Part shown: positions 12,159 to 15,304 of the stretch, piece after piece
Numbering within the stretch: the stretch's first letter is position 1
Layout: the number at the start of each line of letters is the position of its first letter
NCBI GenBank assembly: GCA_016200725.1
Contig: JACQEE010000080.1
Span: 1 to 15,304, forward strand
Length of the DNA: 15,304 bases
Direction of reading: 5' to 3'
Source of the DNA: Chloroflexota bacterium
GTDB lineage: Bacteria; Chloroflexota; Dehalococcoidia; SHYB01
Made by a program: the position numbers and the translations under genes
The notes under the pieces: generated by a model
The model's input: the letters and a program-made list of their open reading frames with translations, nothing else
The model's database searches: none
What the model was told of the DNA's origin: nothing

Positions 12159-15100
12159 TAACTTGTGATAGTTTCGCCCTTCTTCATCCTGTCGAGGACC
12201 TGGAGAACCGTGTTGGCCGAGACGGCCTGACTGATGTTCTGAGCGCTTGCGATTCCAGAAACCACGACGCCGACGATATCGCCATGTTGGTCGAGCATGG
12301 GGCCACCGCTATTGCCCGGGTTGACCGCCGAGTCCGTCTGGATCACGAAGGCGTTGCGACCGCTCTCCTGTGTGAGGGCCGAAGCAATGCCGCTCGTCGA
12401 GTTGAGCCCGGTTTGACCGAGCGGGAATCCGAGCACAAGGAGGGAGGAACCTAGCGCAATATGGCTCGCATCCCCGAGCGCTAGGACCGGGAGATCTTTG
12501 CCCTTGATCTGAATGAGGGCGAGGTCGCGCACCGAGTCTCGTCCGACGAGAGTCGCCGGATAGTCGGTGCCGTCGTCAGTGCGGACGGTGATCGTCTTGG
12601 CCTCGCTAATCACGTGGTTCGCGGTGAGGATCAACCCGCTGGGGTCGATGATGACGCCTGAACCGTTGCCGTTCCCCGCGGCTGTGGTGATGGCGATGCG
12701 CACGACTGCCCCTCTCGAATTCGCGACCAATGTTTGCGTCGAGGGGCCCTTGAGCGCCGAAGCGCCCGGGATGACCAACGTATTGGCACTGACATCCAGC
12801 CCGGCCTTCTTCGGGATCCAGGTGGGAAACTGCTCCTGGGCCTGATTGTTCGTCAGCCTAATCTGGTTAGTGCCGTCTCTGTGCATGATGTAGATCTGCC
12901 GAGTGCCATCGCGGGCCGAATAGAACAGGATGCGGGTGCCGTCCGAGGAGAAGACAGGGCCATAGTTCAATGGGATCGACGAGGATAGACTTGATGGGGT
13001 GGTGGTGTTCGTGAGACGGCGCTGATTGGAACCGTCGACGTTCATGATGTAGATTTCTGCATGGAGCTCTCTGAAAGAGACAAAAGCGATCTCCGTGCCA
13101 TCCGGCGAGATGGTGCCGATGGGGACATCGAGGCCGCCGAGCGTAAAGATGGTGCGCTTGTTTGTTCCGTCCAAGTTCATCTTGACGACGGCTGAGGACG
13201 GCAATTGCCCGGATGGGACGACCGTTTTTTGCAGGATTACGACTTCCTTTGAATCGGGGGCAAAGGCAGCGCTTGCCTCATCGATGGCGCTCGTGTTCGT
13301 CAGATTTTTCAGGTTGGCGCCATCGAGGTCGCAGATCCATACATCGCCCACGTTGTCTCTGCTGGCGACGAATACGATCTTGCGGCCATCTGGACTCCAG
13401 ACCGGGAACAATGCAATCGTCCCGCTGTTTGCCGACGAGATGACGGTAGAACGAGTTCCATCTTCGCCTATGATGACCAACCCGGAGGCATTCGTGCAGG
13501 CCAGCAGCCGCCCCGAAGGCGAGGCGCTGCACAACCCGTTGGCCGATGCGGGGAACTCGCTGACGTTGGAGCCATCGGCATCCATCAGATAGCCAGAAGC
13601 GCCCCCGCTCCGGTCGGAGCGGAAATATATGCGGTCGCCCTGAACCGTCACAGATGCGCTCGCAGTCTTGGTGACGCCGTTCAAGAGAGCAGAGACTGTG
13701 ACCGTTCTGTTGAACGTGCCTGTCCGCGTCCCGGCCGTGAATGCGCCGGTGGTAGCGTCAATGGTGCCGCCGCCGTTGTCCACTTTCCATGACATGGTGG
13801 CGCCTTTGACGCGATTACCGAAGCGATCCACGGGTACGGCTACGAAGTTCTGCTTCAGGCCAGGCCCGAGCGTGATGGTGCTCGGACCTACGACTACGTG
13901 ATCGAGGTCGCCTGCGGTAATCGTGACTGATGCCTTTACGTGTTGGCCGGAGCCGCTAACTGCCTCGATGGCATCCTTGAACACTCCTGCCACTTCGCCG
14001 GCGCGCAGCTGGCCAGACACATCCACGGTGCCGCCATTGGCATCGAGCACGTTCCATGTACCCTGTGTCTGACTGATGGGGTTACCGTATTTGTCAGCCG
14101 TACTCAGCCGCAGCTGTTGACTTACGCCCGCAGTGACGATGATGGGATCGATCGCGACGCTGGCCACAGGCCCGGGTTTCACCGTGATAGCCGCGGTGGC
14201 GCTGAGCGAGTCGGATGAGGCCGTCGCAGTGACCTTCACACCGTCGGTGAAGGCGCCTGCCTTGGTTCCCGCCGTGTAGTTGCCCTGATCGGTGATGTCG
14301 CCGGCCTGATTCACGGTCCACGCGAACCTAGCGCCGTCGATGACGTTGCCAAACGAATCGAGCGCCTGGGCGGAGAATTGGCGCTTGTCGCCGATGTCGA
14401 AGGTAGCCGAATCGGGGCTCACGGTGACCTTCTTGAGCGCTCCAGCGGCGACCGTCACGTCGAGTCTGGATGACTTCGTCACTGAGCCTCGCGTCGCCGT
14501 AATGGTCAAGCCGCCACTCACGCGGCCCGCCTTCGTGCCCGCGGCAAAGAGGCCGTCCGACGAGACGGTGCCTGCAGACGAGTCTGCCTGGTAAGAGAAT
14601 TGCACGTCGTTGAGCACGTTGCCGAACTGGTCTGCGGCACTGACGCGCACCTGCTGCGTCTCGGAGACACGCAGGCGGATTTCGCTTGGGTTGATGGTGA
14701 TGCGATCCAGCGGGCCGGACTGTACGGTGACGTCTGCGATGAGCGTCTTCTGCACGCCGCCACTGGAAACATCGACGGTGACCCCATTGTTGTAGGAGCC
14801 AGCCGTTGTCGTCGCGGTGAAGGCGCCGTCGTTGCCGATGGCGCCGGCGCTGCCACTCGCGGAGAAACGCGCCGAGAGGTCGGTGATGGCGTTGCCGAAC
14901 TCGTCGGCGGCGGTGACGGTGAACTGTTGCCTGGCTCCTGGCTGGAGTGTGGCTTGGGCCAGGTTGAGTTGCGCGGAAACGAGCGGGCCGGGGCGTACTT
15001 TGATCGTAGCAGTGGAGGTGTTGGGCTGGCCACCGGACGCGCTGTTCGTGGCGGAGAGCGTGACGGTGTAGGTCCCGGTCTTGGTGTAGCGCTCGGAGAC

Positions 15101-15304
15101 GCTATCGCTGGCGGCTTTGGTGTCGGTGATGTCGCCGTTGCCGAAGTCCCAGTGGAAGCCGTCGGCGTTGGTGGAGGTGTTCGAGAAATTGACTGTCAAG
15201 GGCGCCGCGCCTTCCAGAGTGTCCGTGGCAAAGGCCGCAGATGACGGTACGACGATGGAGTCCTTGCTCGGTTTGCCGGGCTTGGCGGGTGGCGTATAGC
15301 GGAA
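12158..15304 (-). CDS. PKD / Ig-like repeat / TolB-type propeller / HtrA-like serine protease fusion (5' end outside window)
   Basis: The frame is open to the window edge; a TTG at 15199 is unlikely to be the start, because GAAPLTVNFSNTS is a continuous PKD opening preceded by a Pro/Lys linker (YTPPAKPGKPSK). Numbering residues from 15199: PKD domain 1-71 (FHWDFGNGD); five Ig-like repeats of 87-92 residues at 72-162, 163-253, 254-343, 344-430 and 431-522, each with D-x-(F/Y)-GN and most with AGT-x-AG; a TolB/PD40-type propeller at ~523-802 with blades such as PVWSPDGRKIVFVASRD and IYIMNVDGSNQRRLTN; and a trypsin-like S1C protease domain at ~803-1013. The triad is complete: His862 (LTANHVI), Asp892 (VRDLALI), Ser954 (NPGNSGGP). 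No PDZ domain follows. It is almost certainly exported or cell-surface. Substrate and anchoring are unknown; the N-terminus should show the export signal. The VTT gene overlaps its stop. Confidence 0.9.
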   Translation of the reverse strand, partial: FRYTPPAKPGKPSKDSIVVPSSAAFATDTLEGAAPLTVNFSNTSTNADGFHWDFGNGDITDTKAASDSVSERYTKTGTYTVTLSATNSASGGQPNTSTATIKVRPGPLVSAQLNLAQATLQPGARQQFTVTAADEFGNAITDLSARFSASGSAGAIGNDGAFTATTTAGSYNNGVTVDVSSGGVQKTLIADVTVQSGPLDRITINPSEIRLRVSETQQVRVSAADQFGNVLNDVQFSYQADSSAGTVSSDGLFAAGTKAGRVSGGLTITATRGSVTKSSRLDVTVAAGALKKVTVSPDSATFDIGDKRQFSAQALDSFGNVIDGARFAWTVNQAGDITDQGNYTAGTKAGAFTDGVKVTATASSDSLSATAAITVKPGPVASVAIDPIIVTAGVSQQLRLSTADKYGNPISQTQGTWNVLDANGGTVDVSGQLRAGEVAGVFKDAIEAVSGSGQHVKASVTITAGDLDHVVVGPSTITLGPGLKQNFVAVPVDRFGNRVKGATMSWKVDNGGGTIDATTGAFTAGTRTGTFNRTVTVSALLNGVTKTASASVTVQGDRIYFRSDRSGGASGYLMDADGSNVSEFPASANGLCSASPSGRLLACTNASGLVIIGEDGTRSTVISSANSGTIALFPVWSPDGRKIVFVASRDNVGDVWICDLDGANLKNLTNTSAIDEASAAFAPDSKEVVILQKTVVPSGQLPSSAVVKMNLDGTNKRTIFTLGGLDVPIGTISPDGTEIAFVSFRELHAEIYIMNVDGSNQRRLTNTTTPSSLSSSIPLNYGPVFSSDGTRILFYSARDGTRQIYIMHRDGTNQIRLTNNQAQEQFPTWIPKKAGLDVSANTLVIPGASALKGPSTQTLVANSRGAVVRIAITTAAGNGNGSGVIIDPSGLILTANHVISEAKTITVRTDDGTDYPATLVGRDSVRDLALIQIKGKDLPVLALGDASHIALGSSLLVLGFPLGQTGLNSTSGIASALTQESGRNAFVIQTDSAVNPGNSGGPMLDQHGDIVGVVVSGIASAQNISQAVSANTVLQVLDRMKKGETITS

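Overview
High-GC bacterial DNA (I estimate a little over 60% G+C by eye) with compact, mostly housekeeping genes in short co-directional blocks. Nothing looks like a phage, plasmid or CRISPR locus. The gene content is that of a free-living heterotroph. The density of short interspersed palindromes and of CACAAAG-type intergenic repeats, some sitting inside essential genes, resembles what I know of Chloroflexota (Dehalococcoidia-like) metagenome genomes. That lineage call is inference only.

Layout. (1) 2-382 (+): the 3' end of an inositol-monophosphatase-family gene cut by the window edge. (2) 510-5596 (+): an aspartate-family block of homoserine dehydrogenase, a truncated lysyl-tRNA-synthetase-like protein, full-length lysyl-tRNA synthetase and a stand-alone ACT-ACT regulatory domain of the aspartokinase type. 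(3) 5610-6117: a GxxExxY (PD-(D/E)xK-like) gene bracketed by inverted copies of a CACAAAG-type repeat. (4) 6113-8292 (-): an M20 amidohydrolase downstream of a cation diffusion facilitator. (5) 8436-10511 (+): type I GAPDH, an intrinsic terminator, an OsmC-family protein and a small protein with a duplicated MNPNN motif. (6) 10568-15304 (-): a very large surface-type protein (PKD, five Ig-like repeats, TolB-like propeller, HtrA-like protease), a VTT/DedA membrane protein overlapping it by 1 nt, then a crotonase lacking both canonical hydratase glutamates.

How the genes work together. The homoserine dehydrogenase and the aspartokinase-type ACT protein belong to the aspartate pathway (threonine, methionine, lysine), and LysRS consumes lysine, so the block is metabolically coherent. 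The other blocks look independent.

Most interesting signals: (a) the GxxExxY gene flanked by inverted repeats, with two more copies of the repeat elsewhere in the window; copies supply the stop codon and last residues of two unrelated genes. (b) Palindromic elements inserted in frame into hom (twice) and lysS (once), all ending in the same ACGGGYGAGG box in the same reading frame. (c) The Ig-propeller-protease fusion. (d) A tandem LysRS paralogue lacking the anticodon-binding domain.
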